The position numbers were made by a program, and so were the translations under genes. From positions 1-54,703 of the forward strand of contig REAB01000083.1 of NCBI GenBank assembly GCA_004293645.1: a DNA stretch of 54,703 bases. The letters run 5' to 3'. The stretch is from Cytophagia bacterium (GTDB taxonomy: Bacteria > Bacteroidota > Bacteroidia > Cytophagales > Spirosomataceae). A model generated the notes under the pieces. It made no database searches and had not been told where the DNA came from. It was given only the letters and a program-made list of their open reading frames with translations. This document shows positions 42,140-50,416 of the stretch, one piece after another; the stretch's first letter is position 1; every line of letters starts with the position of its first letter.

Positions 42140-45100
42140 ATGACAAAAGAGCAACAAATAGAAGATAGTTTAATTGTCAAATTGACTGACCTGAAATACA
42201 CGCACAGGTCAGACATTAGGGACAAGGCTTCGCTTGAAAAGAATTTCCGCGAAAAGTTTCAAGCTCTCAATCGGGTGAACTTAACTGATTCCGAATTTGC
42301 AAGACTTCAAGACGAGATTATCAACTCTGACGTTTTTGCTTCCTCTAAACGCTTACGAGCAATCAACACCTTTACCCGTGAGGATGGAACACCTTTGCAT
42401 TATACTTTGGTAAACATCAAAGACTGGTGCAAGAATGAATTTGAAGTAATCAATCAATTACGAATCAACACCAGCAATAGCCACCACCATTACGATGTGA
42501 TTTTGCTCATTAACGGTATTCCTATTGTTCAAATTGAATTGAAAAGTTTGGAGGTTAATCCACGGAAAGCCATACAGCAAATTGTGGATTACAAAAGCGA
42601 CCCAGGCAATGGCTACACCAATTCACTGCTTTGCTTTATGCAGTTGTTTATTGTGAGCAACCGTTCAAACACCTATTATTTTGCTAATAACAACAGTACT
42701 CATTTCAGTTTTAATGCTGACGAGCAATTTTTGCCTATCTATCAATTTGCCAATGAGGACAATAGAAAAATCACGCACTTAGATGACTTCTCAGAGAAGT
42801 TTTTGAGCAAGTGTACGCTAAGCCAACTAATCAGCAAATACATGGTACTGGTGGCAAGCGAACAAAAATTGTTGGTCATGCGGCCGTATCAGATTTATGC
42901 GGTAAAGGCCATTGTAAATTCTATTCAAGAACACAAAGGCAATGGCTACATTTGGCACACCACAGGAAGCGGAAAAACGCTGACTTCATTCAAAGCATCT
43001 ACCCTACTCAAAGACAATCCAAATATTGAAAAATGTTTGTTTGTAGTTGACCGAAAAGATTTGGACAGACAAACCCGTGAGGAGTTCAACAAGTTTCAGG
43101 AAGGTTGTGTGGAAGAAAACACCAACACCGAATCACTGGTAAAACGAATGCTTTCTGAAGATTATGCTAACAAAGTAATCGTTACAACCATTCAAAAACT
43201 TGGACTGGCGTTAGACCCGAACAACAAAAACAATTACAAAGAAAGGCTACAACCTTTAAGCAATAAACGCATCGTTTTCATTTTTGACGAGTGCCACCGT
43301 TCGCAGTTTGGCGAAAACCACAAAGCCATCAAAGCGTTTTTTCCGAATGCACAGCTATTTGGATTTACAGGCACACCCATTTTTGAAGATAATGCCACTT
43401 ACAAACAAATTGATGGAACAGTTGGCTCTTTTGTAACAACAAAGGATATTTTCCAAAATCCGCTACACAACTACACCATAACCCATGCCATAGAAGATAG
43501 AAACGTTTTGCGTTTTCATATTGACTATTTCAAGCCCGAAAAAAATATAACCGTTGGTAGCACAGACCATAAAAAGGCAGTTGTAAACGCTATTCTGAAA
43601 AAACATGATGCAGCTACACATAGCAAACGCTTTAACGCGCTGCTTGCCACAGCTTCAATCAATGATGCTATTGAATACTACGAACTATTAAAAGCCATCC
43701 AAGCAACCAAAATAAAGGAAAATGAAAATTTTGTTCCGTTAAATATTGCTTGTGTATTTTCTCCACCTGCCGAAGGAAATAAAGATGTTCAGCAGTTGCA
43801 GGAAGATTTACAACAAGAAAAAGCCGACAACAAAGTTGAACCTGAAAAGAAGAAAAAAGCCCTTGATGGCATTATCAACGATTACAATAAACAATATGGC
43901 TCAAACCATAAAATCACCGAGTTTGACTTGTATTACCAAGATGTTCAGCAACGCATAAAATTTCAGAAGTTTAGCAATGCCGACTATCCGCGCAAGCATA
44001 AAATTGATTTGGTGATTGTGGTAGATATGTTGCTCACTGGCTTTGACAGCAAATACCTGAACACGTTGTATGTGGACAAAAACCTGAAATTCCACGGTTT
44101 GATTCAGGCATTTAGCCGAACCAACCGTATTTTGAATGGCATCAAACCTTACGGCAATATTCTTGATTTTCGCCAACAGCAAGACGAAGTGGACAATGCT
44201 ATTGCTTTGTTTAGCGGTGAAGATACCAGCCGTGCCAAAGAAATTTGGTTGGTTGACCCTGCTCCCAAAGTAATTGAGCAATACCATGAGGCAGTGAAAG
44301 CCATGGAAAAGTGGATGGAAGCTAAAAACATGGTAGCAGAACCGCAAGAAGTGTATAACATCAAAGGCGATGCTGCCCGAGTTGAGTTTATCAACAGGTT
44401 TAAAGAGGTGCAACGCCTCAAAACACAGCTTGACCAATACACCGACCTGAACGAAGAACAGAAAGCAACAATTGATGTGCTGATGCCCGAAGATCAATTG
44501 CGTTCGTTCCGTAGTTCGTATTTAGAAATAGCCAAGCAACTCAAAGAAGTGCAGCAAAAAGAAGGCGACAAAGCTCCCGAAAACATTCAGCAATTGGATT
44601 TTGAATTTATTTTGTTTGCTTCTGCGGTGGTGGACTATGACTACATCATGAACCTGATTGCCAAATACACACAAGGCACCACCAAAAAGCAGAAACTAAC
44701 CCGCGAGCAGTTGATTGGTGTGTTGAGCAGTAGTGCCAACCTAATGGAAGAACGCGATGATATCATTGACTATATCAACACGCTGGAAGTAGGCAAAGCA
44801 CTCAACGAGCGTGAAATAAAAGACGGCTACCAAAAATTTAAGGAAGAAAAAAGTGCCAAAAAATTGGCCGAAATAGCCCAAAATAATGGTTTGGAGTATG
44901 CCGCATTGCAACAATTTACCGAAAACATCATTGGCCGAAAGATTTTTGATGCCGACAAATTGAGCGAACTCTTTGAGCCTTTGGACTTAGGCTGGAAAGA
45001 ACGCACCAAACGAGAATTGGCATTGATGGAAGAATTAATACCTCTATTAAAAAAACAAGCCGAAGGACGAGAAATATCAGGACTGAAAGCGTATGAGTAA
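42140..45100 (+). CDS. hsdR: Type I restriction enzyme R subunit (HsdR)
   Basis: The 986-aa protein is the ATP-driven translocase and nuclease of a type I restriction system. The N-terminal nuclease domain shows NQLRINTSNSHHHYDVILLI, then NGIPIVQIELKS, with the PD-(E)xK acidic and Lys residues in IQIELK-like context. The superfamily-2 helicase motifs are GYIWHTTGSGKTLTS (Walker A, about 272), FIFDECHRSQFGE (DEAD box, about 387), FGFTGTPIFED, and DLVIVVDMLLTGFDSKYLNT, followed by QAFSRTNRI. The C-terminal helical part binds HsdM/HsdS. It is the first gene of the island. Confidence 0.96.
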   Translation: MTKEQQIEDSLIVKLTDLKYTHRSDIRDKASLEKNFREKFQALNRVNLTDSEFARLQDEIINSDVFASSKRLRAINTFTREDGTPLHYTLVNIKDWCKNEFEVINQLRINTSNSHHHYDVILLINGIPIVQIELKSLEVNPRKAIQQIVDYKSDPGNGYTNSLLCFMQLFIVSNRSNTYYFANNNSTHFSFNADEQFLPIYQFANEDNRKITHLDDFSEKFLSKCTLSQLISKYMVLVASEQKLLVMRPYQIYAVKAIVNSIQEHKGNGYIWHTTGSGKTLTSFKASTLLKDNPNIEKCLFVVDRKDLDRQTREEFNKFQEGCVEENTNTESLVKRMLSEDYANKVIVTTIQKLGLALDPNNKNNYKERLQPLSNKRIVFIFDECHRSQFGENHKAIKAFFPNAQLFGFTGTPIFEDNATYKQIDGTVGSFVTTKDIFQNPLHNYTITHAIEDRNVLRFHIDYFKPEKNITVGSTDHKKAVVNAILKKHDAATHSKRFNALLATASINDAIEYYELLKAIQATKIKENENFVPLNIACVFSPPAEGNKDVQQLQEDLQQEKADNKVEPEKKKKALDGIINDYNKQYGSNHKITEFDLYYQDVQQRIKFQKFSNADYPRKHKIDLVIVVDMLLTGFDSKYLNTLYVDKNLKFHGLIQAFSRTNRILNGIKPYGNILDFRQQQDEVDNAIALFSGEDTSRAKEIWLVDPAPKVIEQYHEAVKAMEKWMEAKNMVAEPQEVYNIKGDAARVEFINRFKEVQRLKTQLDQYTDLNEEQKATIDVLMPEDQLRSFRSSYLEIAKQLKEVQQKEGDKAPENIQQLDFEFILFASAVVDYDYIMNLIAKYTQGTTKKQKLTREQLIGVLSSSANLMEERDDIIDYINTLEVGKALNEREIKDGYQKFKEEKSAKKLAEIAQNNGLEYAALQQFTENIIGRKIFDADKLSELFEPLDLGWKERTKRELALMEELIPLLKKQAEGREISGLKAYE

Positions 45101-45346
45101 ATTATTATCGGGGCTAACGCCCCAATATGTTCGTAGAAATGAAGAAATAAGGGGCGTAGCCCCAAAATCTTCGTAGAAACGAAGAAATAAACCAAACCAA
45201 GGGGCGTTAGCCCCGACATCAAGACCAATCATGGCAAATACCTATACACAGAGGATATTTCAGGGCTAAGGCCCCTTCGGGATGGTGCAAATACATTTTG
45301 CTACGAAGATTGTGGGGCTACGCCCTTTTTAAATATTACGAAACAA
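45101..45346. repeat. REP-like palindromes with a truncated RAYT start
   Basis: The hsdR-hsdS gap carries five GGGGC/GCCCC palindromes: GGGGCTAACGCCCC (45110), GGGGCGTAGCCCC (45151), GGGGCGTTAGCCCC (45201), and forms at 45263 and 45314. They are interspersed with CTTCGTAGAAA motifs and an inverted CTACGAAGAT. At 45231-45269 a 12-codon frame MANTYTQRIFQG, stop, copies the start of the RAYT gene at 47970. The whole gap is thus a decayed REP/RAYT unit. Confidence 0.8.
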
Positions 45347-46528
45347 ATGAATAAGAACAACGAAAATAAATTAGTGCCGAGGCTGAGATTTCCTGAATTT
45401 TGGAATGATAGGGAATGGAGTGGGAAATCATTTAGCCAATTGTTTGAATTTGGAAACGGTAAAGACTATAAACACCTCTTGAGTGGAGATATTCCTGTGT
45501 ATGGAACTGGCGGAAAAATGCTTTTAGTGAACGATTATTTATATGATGGGGAAAGTGTTTGTATAGGAAGAAAAGGCACAATAGATAAACCCCTCTATTT
45601 AACTGGAAAGTTTTGGACTGTTGACACACTGTTTTACACACATTCATTTGTGAATTGTATTCCAAAATTTATACACTATGTTTTTCAAAATATAAATTGG
45701 TACGACTACAATGAAGCTGGTGGAGTTCCAAGTCTATCAAAAACAACAATTAGAAAAATTCGAGTTTTAATTCCACCATCAATTAAAGAACAACAAAAAA
45801 TCGCTGCTTGCCTTTCTTCCTTAGATGAAGTCATCACAGCCGAGAACCAAAAGCTGACAGTGCTAAAAGAACATAAAAAAGGCTTACTACAAAATCTTTT
45901 CCCACAAGAAGGCGAAACCCTTCCTAAATTTCGGTTTAAAGAGTTTGAGGATAGCGGGGAATGGGTGGAGAAGAGTTTTGAAGAAATCTGTGATGTTAAT
46001 CCATCTTCTAATCAATTACCTTTTGAATTTGTATATATTGATTTAGAGTCCGTGGATAATGGAATTTTAAAAAAAGTAAATAAAATTACATTGGAAGGTG
46101 CACCAAGCAGAGCTCAACGGCTTTTAAAAAAAAATGATGTAATTTATCAAATGGTGAGACCATACCAAATGAATAATTATTTCTTTCAAGCAGAAAGTGA
46201 AATCAAATATGTTGCATCAACTGGTTATGCTCAATTAAGAGCTTTTGAATCAAGTGAATTTCTATTTCAGTTAATCCACACACAATACTTTGTTGACAAA
46301 GTGCTAACAAGATGCACAGGTTCAAACTACCCTGCAATTAATTCAAGTGATTTGAAATTAATTGAATTGCAAATTCCAAAAAATCCAAAAGAACAACAAA
46401 AAATTGCCGAAACACTTTCTTCAGTTGACGATTTAATTAACGCCCAAAATCAAAAAATTGAAGCATTGCAATTGCACAAAAAAGGCTTATTACAAGGTTT
46501 GTTTCCGACAATAAATAACGAAGCATGA
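45347..46528 (+). CDS. hsdS: Type I restriction enzyme specificity subunit (HsdS)
   Basis: The 393-aa protein has two target-recognition domains and two conserved helical spacers. TRD1 covers about residues 10-140 (GNGKDYKHLLSGDIPVYGTG, DTLFYTHS). The first spacer is IKEQQKIAACLSSLDEVITA, then ENQKLTVLKEHKKGLLQNLF. TRD2 covers about 190-340. The second spacer, PKEQQKIAETLSSVDDLINA, then QNQKIEALQLHKKGLLQGLF, repeats the first almost word for word, as HsdS requires. It determines the bipartite DNA target; the target cannot be read from sequence. Its stop overlaps the next start (ATGA at 46525-46528). Confidence 0.95.
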   Translation: MNKNNENKLVPRLRFPEFWNDREWSGKSFSQLFEFGNGKDYKHLLSGDIPVYGTGGKMLLVNDYLYDGESVCIGRKGTIDKPLYLTGKFWTVDTLFYTHSFVNCIPKFIHYVFQNINWYDYNEAGGVPSLSKTTIRKIRVLIPPSIKEQQKIAACLSSLDEVITAENQKLTVLKEHKKGLLQNLFPQEGETLPKFRFKEFEDSGEWVEKSFEEICDVNPSSNQLPFEFVYIDLESVDNGILKKVNKITLEGAPSRAQRLLKKNDVIYQMVRPYQMNNYFFQAESEIKYVASTGYAQLRAFESSEFLFQLIHTQYFVDKVLTRCTGSNYPAINSSDLKLIELQIPKNPKEQQKIAETLSSVDDLINAQNQKIEALQLHKKGLLQGLFPTINNEA

Positions 46529-47664
46529 GCGCCATTATAAAATTCAATAACCTTGCAGATATTGCCACACACTTCCGAAAGGACTTAACAGGCGACAATC
46601 GTAAAGAGAAAGATTTGGTGCTTTTCTTTGCGCACAACGGTACAGGAAAAACAAGGCTTTCGATGGAATTTAAGCAACTTGGGAAAGAATTTGATGCCGA
46701 CGGCAGCGTAATTGCAAGAGATACGCTTTATTTCAATGCTTTTACCGAAGACTTGTTTTCTTGGCACAACGACTTAGAAAATGACACAGAACGATTTCTA
46801 AAACTCAACACCAATTCGGCATTTTTTGACGGACTCCGTGAGTTAGAGTTAGATGCCAAGATTAGGTCATTTTTTCACAATTATGTCAATTTGCAATTCA
46901 ATATAGACTACGAAAATGGTATTGTAAGATTTGCAAGAAGCATTATTGTTGACGATGCAGAGCAAACCATCGAGAATATTAAGATTTCAAGAGGTGAAGA
47001 AACCTTGTTTATATGGTGCTTTTTCCTTGCCATTTGTCAGTTAGCCATAGACCAAGACCCCGCATACGATTGGGTAAAATACGTTTACATTGACGACCCC
47101 ATTTCGTCATTAGACGAAAACAACGTCATTGCCATTGCCTGCGATTTAGCCAACCTGCTCACCACAGAGGGTAGCCCAATAAAAACGGTAATTTCTACCC
47201 ACCATAGCCTATTCTTTAACGTACTTTTCAATGAATTTGGCAGAAAGGTAAAAAACAAACGCTACTTTTTGCATTTCAAAGACCCAACCGAATACTCTTT
47301 ACAAGATACCAACGACACACCTTTTTTTCATCATATAGCAACGCTCAGCGAGTTAAAGCAAGTTGTTGAGTCTAATAGAATTTACACTTTCCATTTCAAT
47401 GCTTTGAGGAGTGTTTTAGAAAAAACCGCCACTTTTTTTGGCTATGACAAAATTGACAACTGTATTCATGGCTTAGAAGATGAAGTTCTTTTTGAAAGAG
47501 CCTTACAATTATTCAGCCATGGAAAATATTCAATTTTCGACCCCGTAGAAATGGGAGATGATAATAAGCAACTATTCGGACGAATTTTAAACGGATTCGT
47601 TACAAAATATGAATTCCATTTTCCAGAAATCTTTAACGAATCAAATCCAGCAGCAACAACATGA
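46525..47664 (+). CDS. PrrC/RloC-type anticodon nuclease-like ABC ATPase
   Basis: A 379-aa AAA_13-family protein translationally coupled to hsdS. Walker A is FFAHNGTGKTRLS (about 34-46). The ABC signature is KISRGEE. Walker B is YVYIDDPISSLDENN (about 187-201), and the H-loop is ISTHHS. The C-terminal part holds candidate anticodon-nuclease residues Arg295 and Glu299 in LRSVLE and His332 in LFSHG. Their R-x3-E plus H at +33 spacing resembles the R320/E324/H356 triad of E. coli PrrC. PrrC cuts tRNA-Lys in the anticodon when the linked type I enzyme is disabled by a phage. Position beside hsdS, as in the prr locus, supports the role; the tRNA target is not known. Confidence 0.78.
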   Translation: MSAIIKFNNLADIATHFRKDLTGDNRKEKDLVLFFAHNGTGKTRLSMEFKQLGKEFDADGSVIARDTLYFNAFTEDLFSWHNDLENDTERFLKLNTNSAFFDGLRELELDAKIRSFFHNYVNLQFNIDYENGIVRFARSIIVDDAEQTIENIKISRGEETLFIWCFFLAICQLAIDQDPAYDWVKYVYIDDPISSLDENNVIAIACDLANLLTTEGSPIKTVISTHHSLFFNVLFNEFGRKVKNKRYFLHFKDPTEYSLQDTNDTPFFHHIATLSELKQVVESNRIYTFHFNALRSVLEKTATFFGYDKIDNCIHGLEDEVLFERALQLFSHGKYSIFDPVEMGDDNKQLFGRILNGFVTKYEFHFPEIFNESNPAATT

Positions 47665-47969
47665 CATCCTACGAAGATAATGGGGCTGCGCCCCTTTTTC
47701 GAAGAATGCAAAGGGGCGTTAGCCCTAAAACCTTCGTAGAAAAAACGTTAATAACAACAAGGGGCGTTAACCCCAACAACAGAAACGATAAAAATCAAAA
47801 AGGGCGTTAGCCCTAAAACCTTCGTAGGAAAAACGTTAATAACAACAAGGGGCATTAACCCCAACAACAGAAACGATAAAAATCAAAAAGGGCGTTAGCC
47901 CTACAATCTTCGTAGAATTACAAACAACACAACCAGTAAAGGGGCGTAGCCCTGATATCATAATCAACA
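47665..47969. repeat. REP array with an 88-bp tandem repeat
   Basis: The 305-bp gap between the PrrC-like and RAYT genes has two full copies and one partial copy of an 88-bp unit, starting at 47714, 47802 and 47890. Each unit has GGGCGTTAGCCCT, then CTTCGTAG, then AACGTTAATAACAACAAGG and GGGCGTTAACCCC, and the linker AACAACAGAAACGATAAAAA. Single palindromes flank them (GGGGCTGCGCCCC at 47682; GGGGCGTAGCCC at 47941, just before the RAYT start). No gene is seen. Confidence 0.85.
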
Positions 47970-48431
47970 ATGGCAAATACCTACACCCAATTATACATCC
48001 AATTTGTTTTTTCGGTCAAAGGCAGGGAAAATCTTATCAAAGAACCGTTCCGTGATGAGCTGGAAAAAATAATGTGTGGTATTGTAACCAACCATAAATG
48101 TAAAACCTATGCCATCTATTGCAATCCAGACCACACCCATCTGTTTGTAGGTATGCACCCCACCGTTGCTCCCTCAAAACTGATGGAGCAGGTAAAATCA
48201 GGTTCATCAAAATGGCTGAATGATAAAAAATACATACCAGGAAAATTCTCGTGGCAAGATGGTTATGGTGCTTTTACCTATTCCAAATCGCATATTGATA
48301 ACGTGGTAAAATATGTTTTAAACCAACCCGAACACCACAGAAAACAATCGTTCAGAGAAGAATATCTTTTGCTTTTGCAAAAATTCGAAATTGATTACAA
48401 CGAAAAATACCTATTTGAATATTATGAATAA
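47970..48431 (+). CDS. Y1-type (IS200-like, REP-associated) tyrosine transposase
   Basis: A 153-aa single-domain HUH nuclease. NPDHTHLFVGM holds the HUH pair (His55, His57). HIDNVVKYVLNQPEHHRKQS, then FREEYLLLL, carries the catalytic Tyr115 and the QxxHH motif of the Y1_Tnp family. IQFVFSVKGRENLI gives the N-terminal strand. The gene is flanked on both sides by GGGGCGTTAGCCCC-type palindromes, the expected substrate of RAYT proteins. It sits inside the restriction operon, and a truncated copy of its start lies between hsdR and hsdS. It is probably a REP-maintenance enzyme; classification as RAYT rather than IS200 rests on the surrounding REPs. Confidence 0.85.
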   Translation: MANTYTQLYIQFVFSVKGRENLIKEPFRDELEKIMCGIVTNHKCKTYAIYCNPDHTHLFVGMHPTVAPSKLMEQVKSGSSKWLNDKKYIPGKFSWQDGYGAFTYSKSHIDNVVKYVLNQPEHHRKQSFREEYLLLLQKFEIDYNEKYLFEYYE

Positions 48432-48623
48432 AAAAGATTTTAGGACTAACGTCCCTCCTAACTTACGCAATTTATTTTTCTACGAAGAAAGCAGGGTTAA
48501 GACCCCTTTTCTTTATAAACAACAGAAAAACGGGGCGTTAGCCCTAAAAACCTTCGTAGCATTGACAATAAAATTAAAAAATGAAGGGGCGTAGCCCTGA
48601 TATCAAAAATCACAAAAGATAAG
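48432..48623. repeat. REP-like palindromes between RAYT and hsdM
   Basis: Contains an imperfect GGACTAACGTCC (48443), GGGTTAAGACCCC (48494), GGGGCGTTAGCCC (48532) with CTTCGTAG, and GGGGCGTAGCCCTGATATCA (48583-48602). The last block repeats the one directly before the RAYT start (47941), so both genes begin right after an identical REP end. No further gene is seen. Confidence 0.8.
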
Positions 48624-50249
48624 ATGACACCCACCGACCAAACCCAATTAGGCAACACCCTCTGGAAAATCGCCGATGAGCTGCGAGGAGCCATGAACGC
48701 CGACCAGTTCCGTGACTACATGCTTTCATTTTTGTTTTTGCGTTATTTAAGCGACAATTACGAAGCAGCAGCAAAGAAAGAACTCGGAAAGGATTATCCG
48801 ACAACTCCCTCTCCTTCGGGGAGGGCTGGGGAGGGGCTTACACCACTTTCCGTTTGGTACGAACAAAATTCAGCCGATGTAGCAGAGTTTGAAAAACAAA
48901 TGAGAAGAAAAGTTCACTACGTTATTGAGCCCTCTCATTTATGGAACAGCATTGCAGAAATGGCTAAAACCCAAAGCAAAGATTTGCTTATCACGTTGCA
49001 AGAAGGTTTTAAATATATAGAGAACGAATCCTTTGAAAGCACCTTTCAGGGTTTGTTTTCCGAAATCAATTTAGATTCCGATAAACTTGGAAAGAACTAC
49101 GAAGAACGCAATAAAAAACTCTGTAACATCATTCAGAAAATTGCAGAAGGTATCAATAGCTTCGATAAAAACATTGACTATTTAGGTGATGCTTACGAAT
49201 ATCTGATTGGAAAATTTGCAGCAGGTTCAGGACAAAAAGCAGGTGAATTTTATACGCCACAACGCATTTCAGATATTCTTTCTGCCATTGTAACGCTTGA
49301 TAGCCAAGACCCAAGTTCAGGTGAAAAGAAAAAAATTGAACGAGTGCTGGACTTTACCTGTGGTTCAGGTTCGCTGTTGCTGAACGTCCGCAAAAAAATG
49401 ACAGATGCAGGTGGAACAATCGGCAAAATTTTCGGGCAAGAAAAAAACATAACTACTTACAACTTAGCTCGAATGAACATGCTATTGCATGGAGTTAAGG
49501 ATACGGAATTTTCAATTCACCACGGAGATACTTTAGTCAATGACTGGGAGGTATTAAATGAAATAAATCCTTCAAAGAAATTAGAATTTGATGCCATTGT
49601 AGCCAATCCGCCTTTTAGCTACCGTTGGGAACCATCGGAAGAAATGGGGCAAGACTTCCGTTTCAAAAGTTATGGTCTTGCTCCAAAGTCGGCAGCAGAC
49701 TTTGCTTTTCTCTTACACGGTTTTCACTTTTTGAGTAAAGAGGGAACAATGGCAATCATCTTGCCGCACGGTGTTTTGTTCAGAAGTGGTTCAGAAGAAC
49801 GCATCAGAAGAAAATTGTTAGAAGATGGTAACATTGACACCGTGATTGGACTGCCAGCCAACCTGTTTTTTTCGACAGGCATCCCCGTTAGTATTTTGGT
49901 TTTAAAGAAGTGTAAAAAGTTTGATGATGTTTTGTTTATCAATGCCGTTGACCACTTTGAAAAAGGCAAACGACAAAACAACTTATTGCCCGAAAACATT
50001 GATAAGATAATTGAAACTTACAGAGACCGAAAAGAGGAAATTCGTTACTCCCGTAGAGTATCAATGGACGAAATAGAAAAGAACGAATACAACCTGAATA
50101 TTTCACGTTATATAAGCACATCGTTGGATGAAGAAATAATTGACTTGAAAGAGGTAAACAAAAAACTCGTTGATATTGATAAAGACATTAACAAAGCAAG
50201 AGAGACTCATAATACATTTTTGAAGGAATTGGGGTTGCCACCGATATAA
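48624..50249 (+). CDS. hsdM: Type I restriction enzyme methyltransferase subunit (HsdM)
   Basis: The 541-aa N6-adenine methyltransferase works with HsdS and HsdR. The N-terminal HsdM_N domain (about 1-130) starts QTQLGNTLWKIADELRGAMN. The catalytic domain has the SAM motif VLDFTCGSGSLLLNVRKKMT (about 240-260) and the catalytic NPPF in IVANPPFSYRW. AGEFYTPQRISDIL is typical of type I M subunits. Oddly, a 13-residue proline/glycine-rich piece (TTPSPSGRAGEGL, about 59-71) sits where the family usually has a short charged loop before TPLSVWYEQN; it is encoded by a GC-rich hairpin. The gene is last in the locus, not first as is usual. Confidence 0.96.
   Translation: MTPTDQTQLGNTLWKIADELRGAMNADQFRDYMLSFLFLRYLSDNYEAAAKKELGKDYPTTPSPSGRAGEGLTPLSVWYEQNSADVAEFEKQMRRKVHYVIEPSHLWNSIAEMAKTQSKDLLITLQEGFKYIENESFESTFQGLFSEINLDSDKLGKNYEERNKKLCNIIQKIAEGINSFDKNIDYLGDAYEYLIGKFAAGSGQKAGEFYTPQRISDILSAIVTLDSQDPSSGEKKKIERVLDFTCGSGSLLLNVRKKMTDAGGTIGKIFGQEKNITTYNLARMNMLLHGVKDTEFSIHHGDTLVNDWEVLNEINPSKKLEFDAIVANPPFSYRWEPSEEMGQDFRFKSYGLAPKSAADFAFLLHGFHFLSKEGTMAIILPHGVLFRSGSEERIRRKLLEDGNIDTVIGLPANLFFSTGIPVSILVLKKCKKFDDVLFINAVDHFEKGKRQNNLLPENIDKIIETYRDRKEEIRYSRRVSMDEIEKNEYNLNISRYISTSLDEEIIDLKEVNKKLVDIDKDINKARETHNTFLKELGLPPI
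48807..48836 (+). repeat. GC-rich hairpin inserted in frame in hsdM
   Basis: CCCTCTCCTTCGGGGAGGG (48807-48825) folds as a stem with a TTCG loop and one bulge. It is followed by a GCTGGGGAGGGG copy of the 3' arm. Within AT-rich hsdM (most codons end in A or T here) this GC-rich block stands out. It resembles CCCTCTCC-TTxG-GAGAGGG-type repeats common between Bacteroidota genes, here inside a coding frame. Confidence 0.65.
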
Positions 50250-50257
50250 ACAAATGA

Positions 50258-50401
50258 AAAATCCAACGCTATTTGCAAGCACATTGCCAAGCCGCACAAG
50301 CCAACGCTACAGCCGAAGACGTGTCTGTCCAACCGCTCAACAAAAACGATAGTCCTATTTCCGTAAAAATGCCGTTTAACAATCCAAGCCTCAAACTATA
50401 G
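50258..50401 (+). pseudogene. Orphan gene tail at the right edge of the island
   Basis: A frame of 47 codons after a stop reads KIQRYLQAHCQAAQANATAE, then DVSVQPLNKNDSPISVKMPF and NNPSLKL, stop. Its composition is protein-like, but it has no start codon and I do not recognise a family. It begins just after hsdM ends and may be the 3' end of a gene cut by the arrival of the island. Confidence 0.4.
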
Positions 50402-50416
50402 TTTTACGCACAAAAT

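Noticed and set aside
47714..47901. Regular repeats resembling a CRISPR array
   Set aside because: The 88-bp unit is repeated as a whole, including what would be spacers. There are only about two copies, the palindromes are REP-type, and no cas gene is near.
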